From Renibacterium sp043789415 (GTDB lineage Bacteria; Actinomycetota; Actinomycetes; Actinomycetales; Micrococcaceae): a stretch of 64,000 nt of DNA. The DNA is taken from NCBI RefSeq assembly GCF_043789415.1, contig NZ_JBDLLW010000001.1:2065787-2129786 (forward strand), written 5' to 3'. The translations under genes and the position numbers were made by a program. The notes under the pieces were generated by a model. The model had not been told where the DNA came from and did not search any database. It saw only the letters and a list, made by a program, of their open reading frames with translations. Below are positions 41,808 through 50,949 of this stretch, one piece after another; positions within the stretch are counted from its first letter, which is position 1; every line of letters begins with the position of its first letter.

Positions 41808-42799
41808 TGGCTGGAAATCCACGCGCCGCCAAAGGCAAGAAGGGCCCCAGCAAGGGCACCGGTGGCTTGGGCCGCAAGGCTCTCGAGGGCAAGGGCCCGA
41901 CCCCTAAGGCCGAAGATCGCCCGTACCACAAGGCCTACCGGGCCAAGGAGCTCGCCGAGCGTTCGGCGGCGAAGCGGCCCAACAACTCCGCACAGCGCAG
42001 CAATCCCAGCCGTGGCAGGGGCCGGGCGAGCGAGGAAATGGTGACCGGGCGCAACTCGGTGGTCGAGGCGCTGCGCGCTGGAGTTCCGGCCAAAGCGCTC
42101 TACGTGGCGGTCCGGATCGAAGTCGACGACCGGGTCAAAGAAGCACTCAAACTGGCCGCCGAGCGCGGCATTCCGCTGATGGAAACCCATAAGCCAGAAC
42201 TCGACCGGATGACGGACGAAGCCGTGCACCAGGGCCTCGCGCTGCAGATCCCGCCCTATGATTACGCTGATGCGATCGACCTGGCCCAGGAGACCATCGA
42301 CAAGTCTCGTAAGGGCTACATCAACAACGCTCCGCTCATCGTGGCCCTGGACGGCATCACCGATCCGCGCAACCTCGGCGCCATCATCCGCAGCGTCTCG
42401 GCCTTCTCCGGGCACGCCGTGGTGGTCCCCGAACGGCGCAGCGTCGGAGTGACCGCTTCGGCCTGGAAGACCAGCGCTGGTGCCGCGGTGCGGGTGCCGG
42501 TGGCGCGGGCGGCCAATCTGAACCGCGCGCTGGAAGCCTTCAAGGGTATGGGCTACTTCGTGCTGGGTCTCGACGGCGACGGCGACGTCTCATTGCCGGA
42601 ATTGGCGGTTGCCACTGACCCGGTGTGCCTGGTGGTCGGGTCCGAGGGCAAGGGACTGTCTCGCTTGGTGCGGGAGAACTGCGATCAGATCATCTCGATT
42701 CCGATTGATTCTGCGATGGAGTCGCTCAACGCCTCGATGGCGGTGGGTATCAGCCTCTACGAGATCTCCCGGCAGAGAGCACATACCAAAACCGCATGA
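41807..42799 (+). CDS. rlmB: 23S rRNA 2'-O-ribose methyltransferase, RlmB/SpoU family
   Basis: A 330-residue SPOUT methyltransferase. About 70 N-terminal residues are very basic, Gly/Lys-rich and probably disordered, then a substrate-binding domain starts at MVTGRNSVVEALRAG. The SPOUT motifs are GITDPRNLGAIIRS (motif 1), LVVGSEGKGLSRLV (motif 2) and SLNASMAVGISLYE (motif 3). Members methylate a guanosine in 23S rRNA; TrmH-like tRNA activity is less likely because of the N-terminal domain. It is coupled to cysS and to glgX (4-nt overlap). Confidence 0.92.
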   Translation: MAGNPRAAKGKKGPSKGTGGLGRKALEGKGPTPKAEDRPYHKAYRAKELAERSAAKRPNNSAQRSNPSRGRGRASEEMVTGRNSVVEALRAGVPAKALYVAVRIEVDDRVKEALKLAAERGIPLMETHKPELDRMTDEAVHQGLALQIPPYDYADAIDLAQETIDKSRKGYINNAPLIVALDGITDPRNLGAIIRSVSAFSGHAVVVPERRSVGVTASAWKTSAGAAVRVPVARAANLNRALEAFKGMGYFVLGLDGDGDVSLPELAVATDPVCLVVGSEGKGLSRLVRENCDQIISIPIDSAMESLNASMAVGISLYEISRQRAHTKTA

Positions 42800-44826
42800 C
42801 CGAAATCGTTTCCCCCAATGTTCTGGGTGCCGCCACTTCCCGGGCCTTTCCGCTCGGGCTCAGCGCGCCTCTGAACGGCGACCCCGAAACAGTGGTCAAC
42901 GTTGCGGTCTGGGCTCCGGAACTCGCCGAACTGATCCTCTATTTCCAGCCGCCGGGGGAGGCCTGGCAGGCGATGAGGCTGCCGGAGTTCTCCGACGGCG
43001 TGCACCACGGGGTGGTGCACACGCTGCCGATCGGCTCACGTTACGGCTTTGCCACCGAGGACATCGATCCGGAGGCTGCGCAGCTCCTGCTCGACCCCTA
43101 TGCCCGCTCGATCGATCAGCAGGACGGCCGGTTGCTGGGAGTTCGGATGTTCTCCGGCTTCGACTGGAGCGGAGATGCCGCCCCTCACATCCCCTGGCGG
43201 GACAGCGTGATCTACGAAGCGCATCTCAAGGGCCTCACCCAGCTGCACCCCGAGGTGCCCGAGGAGATCCGCGGCAGCTATGCCGGCCTAGCGCATCCGG
43301 CGGTGATCCGGCATCTCACCGAATTGGGCGTGACCGCCGTCGAACTGCTGCCGATCCATGCGCACCTCGACGAACAGCATCTGCGGGACTGCGGGCTGCC
43401 CAATTACTGGGGCTACAACACCATCGGCTACTTCGCGCCACACGCTGGTTATGCTTCGGCGGCGGCACAGCAAGCCGGGCCTCAGGCTGTGCAGGACGAG
43501 CTCAAGGGCATGATCAAATTGCTGCACGCTGCCGGTATCGAAGTGATTCTGGACGTCGTTTACAACCACACCGCGGAAGGACGACGTTACGAGCCAGCGC
43601 TCAGCTGGCGTGGCCTCGCGGAAAAACGTTACTACCGCTTCCACGATGATCATTATCTGGATACCACCGGCTGCGGCAACACCCTGGACTTCTCTGAGCC
43701 CAAGGTCATCCAGCTGGCCCTCGACTCCCTGCGCTACTGGGTCGAGGAGTTCCACGTCGACGGCTTCCGCTTCGACCTGGCGGTGACCTTGGGGCGGGAC
43801 GCCGTGAACAACTTCAGCCCGCAGCACCCCTTCGTGGTGGCAGCCACCACCGATCGGGTGCTCTCCGGGGTGAAGCTGATCTCCGAACCCTGGGACGTCG
43901 GTCACGATGGCTGGCAGACCGGCAGATTCCCGGTGGGCTGGGCTGACTGGAACGATCATTTCCGCGATTCGGTGAGAGATTTCTGGCTCAGCGATCAGGC
44001 CTCAGTCAGCGCAGGGGGCAGCGGAGGCGGGCTGGCGCGGCTGGCCGATGCGCTCTCCGGATCATCCCGGCTCTTCGCCGCTTCCGGTCGAAGCCAGCTG
44101 GCCTCGATCAATCTGGTGACCGCTCACGACGGCTTCACGCTGGCGGATCTGGTCTCCTATAACGGCAAGCACAACGAGGCGAACCGTGAAGAGAATCGCG
44201 ATGGCAGCGATAACAACCGCTCCTGGAACCACGGAGTGGAAGGCGCCACGCAGGATCCGGCAATACTGAGCGCTCGGGCGCAGACCGCGCGTAATCTGAT
44301 GGCGACGCTGCTGCTTTCACTCGGAGTGCCGATGATCACCGCCGGCGATGAACTGGGCAAGACCCAGGCGGGCAATAACAACGCCTATTGCCAGGACAAT
44401 GAGATCTCCTGGATCGACTGGTCCGCCATCGATGAGACCATGCTCGGCACCACCCGGAGAATACTCAAGCTCCGCAAGGAGTACCTCTCGGCCCAACCCT
44501 CCACTTATCCGGCGCGCGACGAGACTTCCTATTTGCACTGGTTCGATGCCAGCGGTCGACCGCTCTCCCCGGACCAGTGGCAGGACGGTTCGCAGCGGGT
44601 GCTGCAGATGCTGCTCGGCTCGCCCGGTGGTGTGATGGACGGTCTGGTGGTCTTCAACGCCACCGCGGGAGAAGCGGAGATCACCTTCCCTTGCCTGGAG
44701 GAGGACCGGCTCTTCGAGTACCGTTTCGGCACCAGCGAGAGCTACCCGAAAGGTCAGGGCGCCACGTTCCGTCCGGGCGGCGCGGCCCAGCTGGCAGCCA
44801 ATACCATCACTATCTACCGGGCCTGA
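42796..44826 (+). CDS. glgX: Glycogen debranching enzyme GlgX
   Basis: A 676-residue GH13 enzyme that hydrolyses alpha-1,6 branches left after phosphorylase action. An N-terminal CBM48-type beta domain covers about 1-110, then the (beta/alpha)8 barrel. Catalytic residues are D327 in GFRFDLAVTLGRD and E364 in LISEPWDVG, and the third Asp is in VTAHDGFTLADLVSYNGKHN. GLPNYWGYNTIGYFAPHAGY is typical of isoamylase/GlgX. TreX-like trehalose biosynthesis use is an alternative, but no treY/treZ is present. Coupled to rlmB by a 4-nt overlap, which links it to the housekeeping cluster. Confidence 0.93.
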   Translation: MTEIVSPNVLGAATSRAFPLGLSAPLNGDPETVVNVAVWAPELAELILYFQPPGEAWQAMRLPEFSDGVHHGVVHTLPIGSRYGFATEDIDPEAAQLLLDPYARSIDQQDGRLLGVRMFSGFDWSGDAAPHIPWRDSVIYEAHLKGLTQLHPEVPEEIRGSYAGLAHPAVIRHLTELGVTAVELLPIHAHLDEQHLRDCGLPNYWGYNTIGYFAPHAGYASAAAQQAGPQAVQDELKGMIKLLHAAGIEVILDVVYNHTAEGRRYEPALSWRGLAEKRYYRFHDDHYLDTTGCGNTLDFSEPKVIQLALDSLRYWVEEFHVDGFRFDLAVTLGRDAVNNFSPQHPFVVAATTDRVLSGVKLISEPWDVGHDGWQTGRFPVGWADWNDHFRDSVRDFWLSDQASVSAGGSGGGLARLADALSGSSRLFAASGRSQLASINLVTAHDGFTLADLVSYNGKHNEANREENRDGSDNNRSWNHGVEGATQDPAILSARAQTARNLMATLLLSLGVPMITAGDELGKTQAGNNNAYCQDNEISWIDWSAIDETMLGTTRRILKLRKEYLSAQPSTYPARDETSYLHWFDASGRPLSPDQWQDGSQRVLQMLLGSPGGVMDGLVVFNATAGEAEITFPCLEEDRLFEYRFGTSESYPKGQGATFRPGGAAQLAANTITIYRA

Positions 44827-44828
44827 AG

Positions 44829-45365
44829 ATGACTGGAAGCAAAAGACCTCTGACGCCGGCTGCCAGGAGAAAACAGCTGGCCGGGCTGATCGCTGCCCTG
44901 ATCGTGCTGGTGCTGATCATCGGCACGGTGTTCCTGATCAACCGGCTGAGCGCCGGAAACACCGCAGGGGGAGACACCCACAGCAGCCAGAGCGCCGGTA
45001 ACACCAAGAAACCGGCGGCGAAACCCAGCGTCAAGCAGAGCAGCGCTCAGGCCAGTAGCAAATCCCCGAGTAACCCCTCGAAGCTGCCGACGATCAGCGC
45101 TTCGGACTTGCCCCAAGAGGCCCAGCAGACCCTGGCTCTGATCGCCAAGGGCGGCCCTTACCCCTATGAACGGGACGGCGTGAACTTCGGCAATTTCGAG
45201 GGCGTACTGCCTAAGCAACGCGGTGGCTATTACCAGGAGTACACGGTGAAAACCCCCGGTGAATCCGATCGTGGTGCTCGACGGATCATCGTTGGTGCCA
45301 GAGGTGAGAAGTACTACACCGACGATCACTACGAGAGTTTCAGATTCATTCTGGAGGGCCAATGA
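44829..45365 (+). CDS. Membrane-anchored guanyl-specific ribonuclease (RNase Sa/N1 family)
   Basis: The protein has 178 residues from ATG 44829. One hydrophobic helix (about residues 17-40) is followed by a Ser/Lys/Gln-rich linker to about 88, then an RNase Sa-like domain: LPQEAQQTLALIAKGGPYPYERDGVNFGNFE and so on. Catalytic residues match the family: E137 in YYQEYTV, an Arg in RRIIVG (151/152) and H167 in DDHYESF. The cysteines of RNase Sa are absent. The basic N-terminus and helix suggest it is secreted or anchored outside the membrane. It is encoded 2 nt after glgX and overlaps a barstar-type inhibitor gene. Confidence 0.88.
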   Translation: MTGSKRPLTPAARRKQLAGLIAALIVLVLIIGTVFLINRLSAGNTAGGDTHSSQSAGNTKKPAAKPSVKQSSAQASSKSPSNPSKLPTISASDLPQEAQQTLALIAKGGPYPYERDGVNFGNFEGVLPKQRGGYYQEYTVKTPGESDRGARRIIVGARGEKYYTDDHYESFRFILEGQ

Positions 45366-45649
45366 ACGCCGAACCAGCACGCCGGATCTTCGAAGTCGCT
45401 GCTCAGCATTCCAAAGCGGGAGTGCTGGAGGCCTTCGCCCAGGCTCTGGATTTGCCGAGCTACTTCGGTCACAATCTCGACGCCCTGGCCGATTCGCTCC
45501 ATGACTTCGCCGATGGGTTGAATGAGCCAAGCACGCTGATCTGGAACGTCGCCCCTGAGTTCAAGGCGAGCAAGGCCTACCGGAGCGTGCTGAGCATGGT
45601 GCACGAAGCCGAGAATGCGCAGCTCAAGGTCGTCGTGCGTCAGGCTTGA
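45362..45649 (+). CDS. Barstar family ribonuclease inhibitor
   Basis: A 95-residue cytoplasmic inhibitor. The barstar signature is PSYFGHNLDALADSLHDF at about residues 29-46, with W61-type strand TLIWNVAPEF. It overlaps the RNase stop by 4 nt, so enzyme and inhibitor are co-made. Its job is to block any RNase that is not exported. Confidence 0.88.
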   Translation: MNAEPARRIFEVAAQHSKAGVLEAFAQALDLPSYFGHNLDALADSLHDFADGLNEPSTLIWNVAPEFKASKAYRSVLSMVHEAENAQLKVVVRQA

Positions 45650-45664
45650 ACCCTTTAAACAACA

Positions 45665-45723
45665 TCGAGTGTGCAGATTTACACCTTAAATGCTGGATTT
45701 AAGGTGTAAATCTGCACACTCGA
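45665..45723. repeat. Long hairpin repeat, family 1, copy B (perfect 27-bp stem)
   Basis: Arms 45665-45691 and 45697-45723 are perfect complements of 27 nt with the 5-nt loop GCTGG. It lies between the converging barstar and glgP genes and should terminate both. The outer part TCGAGTGTGCAGAT resembles the arm at 33776-33800. Confidence 0.9.
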
Positions 45724-45739
45724 CGCGGGAGGGAAGCGG

Positions 45740-48346
45740 CTAAGCGCTGGTGATCAGCCCTAGCTCAGCCCTGCTCGCCAAACCGGAGTGCTCGGGCAAC
45801 ACCCGCACCGTGTAACCGAAGCTACCGGAACGGTCGATGACCACCTCACCGGTGAAGACATACCGGCCATTGCCGAGATCCTCAGTGGGCTGAAGCGCCA
45901 CTGATTTCGTATCGCTGAGTTCGTCGGTATCCAAGGCTTTGCCGAAGGCCGCCTCAACCCGAACATCCGAGCTGGCGAGTCCATCTAGATTCACATAGGC
46001 GCGCACCGCCAGGGTATCGCCGATCTGCGGATTGTCGGAGACGCCGACTGAATCAACGTGTTCCACCGACAGGGCGGGCCAAGCAGCAACCACCTTGGAC
46101 TTCCAGGCTGCCAATGCCCGCGCTGCCGCGAAGTCATCCGCGGTGGCTGCCCGGCCGGCAATCGCGGCGGGCTCGTAGAGTTTGTGTACATAGTCGTCCA
46201 GCATGCGCTCAGCGGAGACCGCCGGGCCGAGTGTCGCCAGGGTGTGTTTGATCATCGAGATCCAATGAGTGGGCAACTCCGAGACCAGCTCAGTGGAGGC
46301 TCCAGCTGCCCCGGCGGCTTCGGTGGTTCCGCCTTCGCCATAGAAGCGGGGGGCCACCTGGGTCTCGAGCAGTTCGTAGAGCGCCGCTGCCTCGATATCG
46401 TCACGTTCTTCGGCGCTTGCGCCGTTGTTCGCCGTCGGAATCGCCCAGCCGTTCTCGCCGTCGTACATCTCATCCCACCAGCCATCCAACACCGAGAGGT
46501 TCAGACCACCGTTGATGGCGGCCTTCATCCCAGAGGTTCCACAGGCTTCCAAGGGGCGCAGCGGGTTGTTCAGCCAGACATCGCAGCCGGGGAACAGGGT
46601 GCGGGCCATCGCGATATCGTAATTTGGCAGGAAGACGATCCGATGCCGCACTTCGGGATCGTCGGTGAACCGCACCAGATCCTGGATCATCTTCTTACCC
46701 GCGTCGTCAGCCGGATGGGACTTGCCAGCGATCACCAACTGAATCGGATGCGTATCGTTGAGCAGCAGGGCCTTGAGCCGATCGGGGTCCCGCAGCATCA
46801 GGGTCAGGCGCTTATAGGTGGGAACCCGCCGGGCGAAGCCGATGGTGAGCACCTGGGGGTCCAGCACGGAATCCGTCCAGGCCAGTTCGGCGTCCGCTGC
46901 GCCGCGCTTCTTCCAGGAGGCCCGCACCCGGCGTCGTACATCTTCGATCAGCGCAGCGCGCAATTCACCGCGCAAGGCCCAGAGCTCGGCGTCCGGCACG
47001 TGGTAGACCTTGGACCAGTCCGGCTGATCCAGCAGACTTCCGCCGGAGCGCTCGATCACCAATTCACTCACCTTGGGATCGACCCAGGTTGGCACGTGCA
47101 CGCCATTGGTTACCGAGGAGATCGGCACCTCGGCATGATCGAATCCGGGCCACAGCCCAGAGAACATCTCGCGTGAAACCACACCGTGCAGCTTGGCCAC
47201 ACCATTGGCCCGCTGGGCGAGTCGCAAGCCCATCACCGCCATATTGAAGACGGCGGGGTCACCGCCTTCGTAGCTCTCGGAGCCAAGGCTCAGAATGTTC
47301 TCAATCGGCACTCCGGGGGCCAGGCCAGCCTCGAAGAAGTGCTGGATCTGGGCCTTCTGGAAACGGTCGATGCCGGCCGGCACCGGGGTATGGGTGGTGA
47401 ACACCGTGGAGGCCCGGCCCGCTGCCAGCGCTTCGTCCCAGTTCAGCTGCTTGCTCTCGATGAGCTCCCGGATCCGCTCAATACCGAGGAATCCGGCGTG
47501 GCCTTCATTGGTGTGGAAAACCTCAGGCGCTGGAACCCCGCTGAGCCGCTGATAAGCGCGCAGCGCCTTGACGCCGCCCATGCCGAGCAAGAGCTCCTGC
47601 TGCAAACGATGGTCTCCGCCACCGCCGTACAGTCGGTCGGTGATCAGCCGGGCCGCATCATCATTGCCCGGAACATTGGAGTCCAGCAGCAGCAAGGGGA
47701 CGCGCCCGACGTCGGCCCGCCAGATCCAGGCCTGCAGTTCCCTCCCGTCGGGAAGCGGCAAGCTGATCAGAGCCGGAGAGCCGTCCGCTTCGCGCAGCAG
47801 AGTCAAGGGCAAGCCATCGGGGTCGAGCACCGGATAGGTCTCTTGCTGCCAGGCATCCCGGGAGAGTGACTGCTTGAAATAACCGGCTTGGTAGAGTAGC
47901 CCGACGCCGATCAGCGGCACGCCCAGATCGGAAGCCGCCTTGAGATGGTCGCCGGCCAGGATACCCAGACCGCCTGAATACTGCGGCAGTACCTCGGTGA
48001 TGCCAAATTCGGGGGAGAAGTAGGCGATGCACTTGGGTGCGTCTTCGCTCAGGCCCTGATACCAGCGAGGTTCCTCCAGGTACCGCTGCAGACCCTCAGC
48101 CGCTTCCTGCACCCGCTGCACCACCGCCGGATCCTCGGAGAGCTGCTGCAACTGCTCGCGGCTTACGGAGCCCAGGAAGCTCACGGGATCATGTGCGCTC
48201 TCGTCCCAGAGCTGCTGGTCGAGTGAAGCGAAGAGCTCACGCGTCGGCAGATGCCAGGACCAGCGGAGGTTGGTGGCGAGTCTCGCCAGGGGAGCGATCG
48301 ACTCGGGGAGGACGGTACGGACAGTAAATCTGCGGATGGCCTTCAC
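45740..48346 (-). CDS. glgP: Alpha-glucan (glycogen/maltodextrin) phosphorylase
   Basis: A GT35 phosphorylase of about 868 residues releasing glucose-1-phosphate from alpha-1,4-glucans. The N-terminal DUF3417 domain (RFTVRTVLPESIAPLARLATNLRWSW) marks the long actinobacterial type. Core blocks are AYFSPEFGITEVLPQYSGGLGILAGDH, FHTNEGHAGFLGIERI and the PLP-lysine segment ACGTSGMKAAINGGLNLSVLDGWWDEMYDG. The start is uncertain: GTG 48346 (VKAIRRFTVR) fits the family, TTG 48367 is the longer option, and neither has a good ribosome site. It reads toward the barstar gene and is divergent from the sugar importer, with a LacI-like operator between. Confidence 0.93.
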   Translation of the reverse strand: MKAIRRFTVRTVLPESIAPLARLATNLRWSWHLPTRELFASLDQQLWDESAHDPVSFLGSVSREQLQQLSEDPAVVQRVQEAAEGLQRYLEEPRWYQGLSEDAPKCIAYFSPEFGITEVLPQYSGGLGILAGDHLKAASDLGVPLIGVGLLYQAGYFKQSLSRDAWQQETYPVLDPDGLPLTLLREADGSPALISLPLPDGRELQAWIWRADVGRVPLLLLDSNVPGNDDAARLITDRLYGGGGDHRLQQELLLGMGGVKALRAYQRLSGVPAPEVFHTNEGHAGFLGIERIRELIESKQLNWDEALAAGRASTVFTTHTPVPAGIDRFQKAQIQHFFEAGLAPGVPIENILSLGSESYEGGDPAVFNMAVMGLRLAQRANGVAKLHGVVSREMFSGLWPGFDHAEVPISSVTNGVHVPTWVDPKVSELVIERSGGSLLDQPDWSKVYHVPDAELWALRGELRAALIEDVRRRVRASWKKRGAADAELAWTDSVLDPQVLTIGFARRVPTYKRLTLMLRDPDRLKALLLNDTHPIQLVIAGKSHPADDAGKKMIQDLVRFTDDPEVRHRIVFLPNYDIAMARTLFPGCDVWLNNPLRPLEACGTSGMKAAINGGLNLSVLDGWWDEMYDGENGWAIPTANNGASAEERDDIEAAALYELLETQVAPRFYGEGGTTEAAGAAGASTELVSELPTHWISMIKHTLATLGPAVSAERMLDDYVHKLYEPAAIAGRAATADDFAAARALAAWKSKVVAAWPALSVEHVDSVGVSDNPQIGDTLAVRAYVNLDGLASSDVRVEAAFGKALDTDELSDTKSVALQPTEDLGNGRYVFTGEVVIDRSGSFGYTVRVLPEHSGLASRAELGLITSA

Positions 48347-48413
48347 GCTGATAACGGTAGCGGACAACCGTGAAGGTTGGAATTCATTGAGGTTTCCTTT
48401 TTGTATATGACGC

Positions 48414-48425
48414 GTAAACGTTTAC
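48414..48425. promoter_or_regulatory. LacI/GalR-type operator GTAAACGTTTAC
   Basis: This perfect 12-bp palindrome with a central CG is the classic LacI-family pattern. It lies in the 294-bp gap between divergent glgP (starts 48346) and the solute-binding protein gene (starts 48641), 68 bp from the former. No lacI-type gene is in the window, so the regulator acts in trans. The rest of the gap shows no gene. Confidence 0.65.
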
Positions 48426-48640
48426 ATATTTTCCCTGTCTTTCCGCGTCTTTTCCGGTCCGGAGCCGGGAAGCTCCCTGGCGTGATGGCGCTTCCGCGGG
48501 GTTTCTGGAAGTAACTGTGAATGATTGCTATACCGTGTGTTTTGATTGCTGGCCGACTATGCTCTGAGGCAATCATTGATGTGATGCACAACACAGAAGG
48601 GGTCGAGGGAGCTTCCGTGATGGGCGCGAGTGGAGAAGCG

Positions 48641-50026
48641 ATGGAGCCGACTGAGCGGCGATTGCCCAAGCGGCGAAGTTTCCTGCTGGGCACCCTGGGC
48701 ACCCTGGGCGCCGGGTTCTTACTGCCCGCGTTGAGTGGCTGCGCCGGAACCTCGATGAACACCCTGAAGATCGCCTATCAGCAGTGGGGGTCGGGGCGAT
48801 TGCTGGAAGATTTTCTGACCAAGGTGAGTGAGCAATTTCGCCGCAGTCACCCCGAGATCCAGATCCAGCTGATTCCGTTGGTCGCTGCGGAGAACGATTA
48901 CTTCACCAAGAACGAGCTCATGATGTCCAGCGAATCCACTACTCCGGATCTGGTCTATGAGGACACCTTCATCTTGAAATCCGATGTCGCCGCGGGCTAT
49001 TTGCAGCCTCTCAACGACCGGGTCCAGGGCTGGCAGCCCTGGGGGCAGATCTTCGACTCAGCGAAAGCCGCGGTGACCGGTGAAGACGGCAAGGTTTACG
49101 GCGTCCCCACCGATACTGACACCCGGGCGCTCTGGTACAACTCGGAGCTGCTGGCGAAGGCGGGGCTGCCCATTCCCTGGCAGCCGAAGGACTGGCAGCA
49201 ACTACTCGCTGATCTGAAGACCGTGCACCGGATGCTACCGGAGGTGATCCCCTTCAATATCTTCTCCGGAAAGGCTCAGGGCGAGAAAGCCTCCATGCAG
49301 GGATTCGAGATGCTGCTTTATGGCACTTATTCTGCGCTGTACGACGATGAGACCAAGAAATGGATGACCGGTAGCCAGGGATTCATCGACAGCCTGGCCT
49401 TTGTGCAGCAGATCTTCGCAGACAAACTCGGACCCGCTCTCGGCCAGGCTTTTGATGTGAACCTAGCCGAAACGATCTATGCCGATTGGCTTCCGAATGG
49501 CAAACTCGCGGTAGCGCTCGACGGCTGCTGGATCAGCAATAACTGGACATCCGGCGGTGCCGCAGAATGGCCTGAATGGCCCACCGTGATGAAACAGAGC
49601 AAGATGCCCACCCAAAATGGGCAGGCTCCCGGGTACACCACTCTCTCCGGTGGCTGGTGCTGGGCCATTCCGGCGCGAACGAAAAAGAGCGAGCTGGCCT
49701 GGAAGTACTTGCAGACCCTCTCAACGACCGAAAACATCATGGCCTACAACATCGCGGAGAACGGCGTCGCGGTGCGCAAGGACGTGGCGAGCCGCCCTGA
49801 ATACCGCAGCTACTCGCCGACAGTGCAGTTCTTCACATCCTTGGTCGAGGGGGCGACTTTCCGCCCTGCACTGGCTCCTTACCCGCAGATCTCCGCCGCG
49901 ATTCAGGCGGCCATGGAAAAGGTGATGGTCGGCGGCAGCACCCCGGAGCAGGCCGCCAAAGCCTATGACCAACAGCTCAGCGATATTGTAGGGGCTGGGC
50001 ACGTGGCTGAGGCGGCTGGAAGATGA
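48641..50026 (+). CDS. Sugar ABC transporter substrate-binding lipoprotein
   Basis: The protein has 461 residues from ATG 48641 (GGAGAAG upstream). Longer in-frame starts reach back to 48521, and ATG 48620 with GAGGGAG is also possible. The signal peptide has a twin-arginine-like KRRSFLLG (R11-R12) and the lipobox LSGC (C34), so it may be Tat-exported before lipidation. The mature part is a family 1 sugar-binding protein (TLKIAYQQWGSG..LEDFLTKVSEQFRRSHPEIQIQLIPL). Followed by overlapping permease genes. An alpha-glucoside or oligosaccharide ligand is suggested by the neighbouring glucan genes, not proven. Confidence 0.9.
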   Translation: MEPTERRLPKRRSFLLGTLGTLGAGFLLPALSGCAGTSMNTLKIAYQQWGSGRLLEDFLTKVSEQFRRSHPEIQIQLIPLVAAENDYFTKNELMMSSESTTPDLVYEDTFILKSDVAAGYLQPLNDRVQGWQPWGQIFDSAKAAVTGEDGKVYGVPTDTDTRALWYNSELLAKAGLPIPWQPKDWQQLLADLKTVHRMLPEVIPFNIFSGKAQGEKASMQGFEMLLYGTYSALYDDETKKWMTGSQGFIDSLAFVQQIFADKLGPALGQAFDVNLAETIYADWLPNGKLAVALDGCWISNNWTSGGAAEWPEWPTVMKQSKMPTQNGQAPGYTTLSGGWCWAIPARTKKSELAWKYLQTLSTTENIMAYNIAENGVAVRKDVASRPEYRSYSPTVQFFTSLVEGATFRPALAPYPQISAAIQAAMEKVMVGGSTPEQAAKAYDQQLSDIVGAGHVAEAAGR

Positions 50027-50949
50027 GCCTGCTCAAGGCCGATCCCGCCAGCAACCAAGAGCGGCAACCATCGAAAGCTGTCAGCAAGTGGCTGCTGAGA
50101 TCACTACCGTTGCTGCCGGCCCTGGTGCTGTTATTCATCTTCCTGGTCGGCCCGATTCTCTACAGCGTGAGTTTAGCTTTCACCAATCGGGCCTTGCGCG
50201 GCGAAGGCGCCGCCAGTACCGAATTCGTCGGCTGGGACAATTTCGCCAAGGCCTTTGGTTCCGCGCAGTTCTGGGACTCGGTGCTGCTGACCTTGATTTT
50301 CACATTGCTCAGTGCGGTGATCGGGCAAAATCTGCTGGGCATGCTGCTGGCTTTGCTGATGCGTTCATCGAGCAAGATCGTTAGCGCTCTGACCAGCGCG
50401 ATCATTATCGCCGCCTGGATTCTGCCCGAGGTTGTGGCAGGCTATCTCTGGTACACCTTTCTGGCTGAGAAGGGGACGCTCAACAGCCTTCTGGCCTTCT
50501 TCGGCCTGCCCGCTCAGGATCTGCTGATCAACCTGCCGATCATAGCGGTTGCCTTCGCGAACATCTGGCGTGGTGCGGCCTTCAGCATGCTGGTCTATCG
50601 TGCCGCACTCGCCCAGGTTTCGCAGGATATCGACGAAGCCGCTCAGCTCGATGGAGCCGGTGGCTGGCGTAGGTTCTTCCTCATCACCCTGCCCATCATC
50701 CGGCGGTCCGTGCTGACCAATCTGATGCTGACCACCCTGCAGACCCTCTCGGTGTTCGGACTGATCTATGTGATGACGGCGGGAGGACCGAGTGGCGCAA
50801 GCCAGACCTTGCCGCTTTTCATGTACGAACAGGCCTTTAGCTTCGGCCAGCTGGGGTACGGAACTGCGGTGGCCTTGATCCTGCTGGTCATCGGCGGGGC
50901 GGCCTCGCTGGTCTATATGAGACTGCTCCCCAAGGAGGACAGAGCATGA
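50023..50949 (+). CDS. Sugar ABC transporter permease, MalF-type
   Basis: A 308-residue inner-membrane protein with six helices. The EAA loop that contacts the ATPase is YRAALAQVSQDIDEAAQLDGAGGWRRFFLITLPIIRRS. It overlaps the binding-protein gene and the second permease by 4 nt each. With its partner it forms the channel of a CUT1 importer. No ATPase gene follows, so a shared MsiK-like ATPase encoded elsewhere is expected. Confidence 0.92.
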   Translation: MSLLKADPASNQERQPSKAVSKWLLRSLPLLPALVLLFIFLVGPILYSVSLAFTNRALRGEGAASTEFVGWDNFAKAFGSAQFWDSVLLTLIFTLLSAVIGQNLLGMLLALLMRSSSKIVSALTSAIIIAAWILPEVVAGYLWYTFLAEKGTLNSLLAFFGLPAQDLLINLPIIAVAFANIWRGAAFSMLVYRAALAQVSQDIDEAAQLDGAGGWRRFFLITLPIIRRSVLTNLMLTTLQTLSVFGLIYVMTAGGPSGASQTLPLFMYEQAFSFGQLGYGTAVALILLVIGGAASLVYMRLLPKEDRA

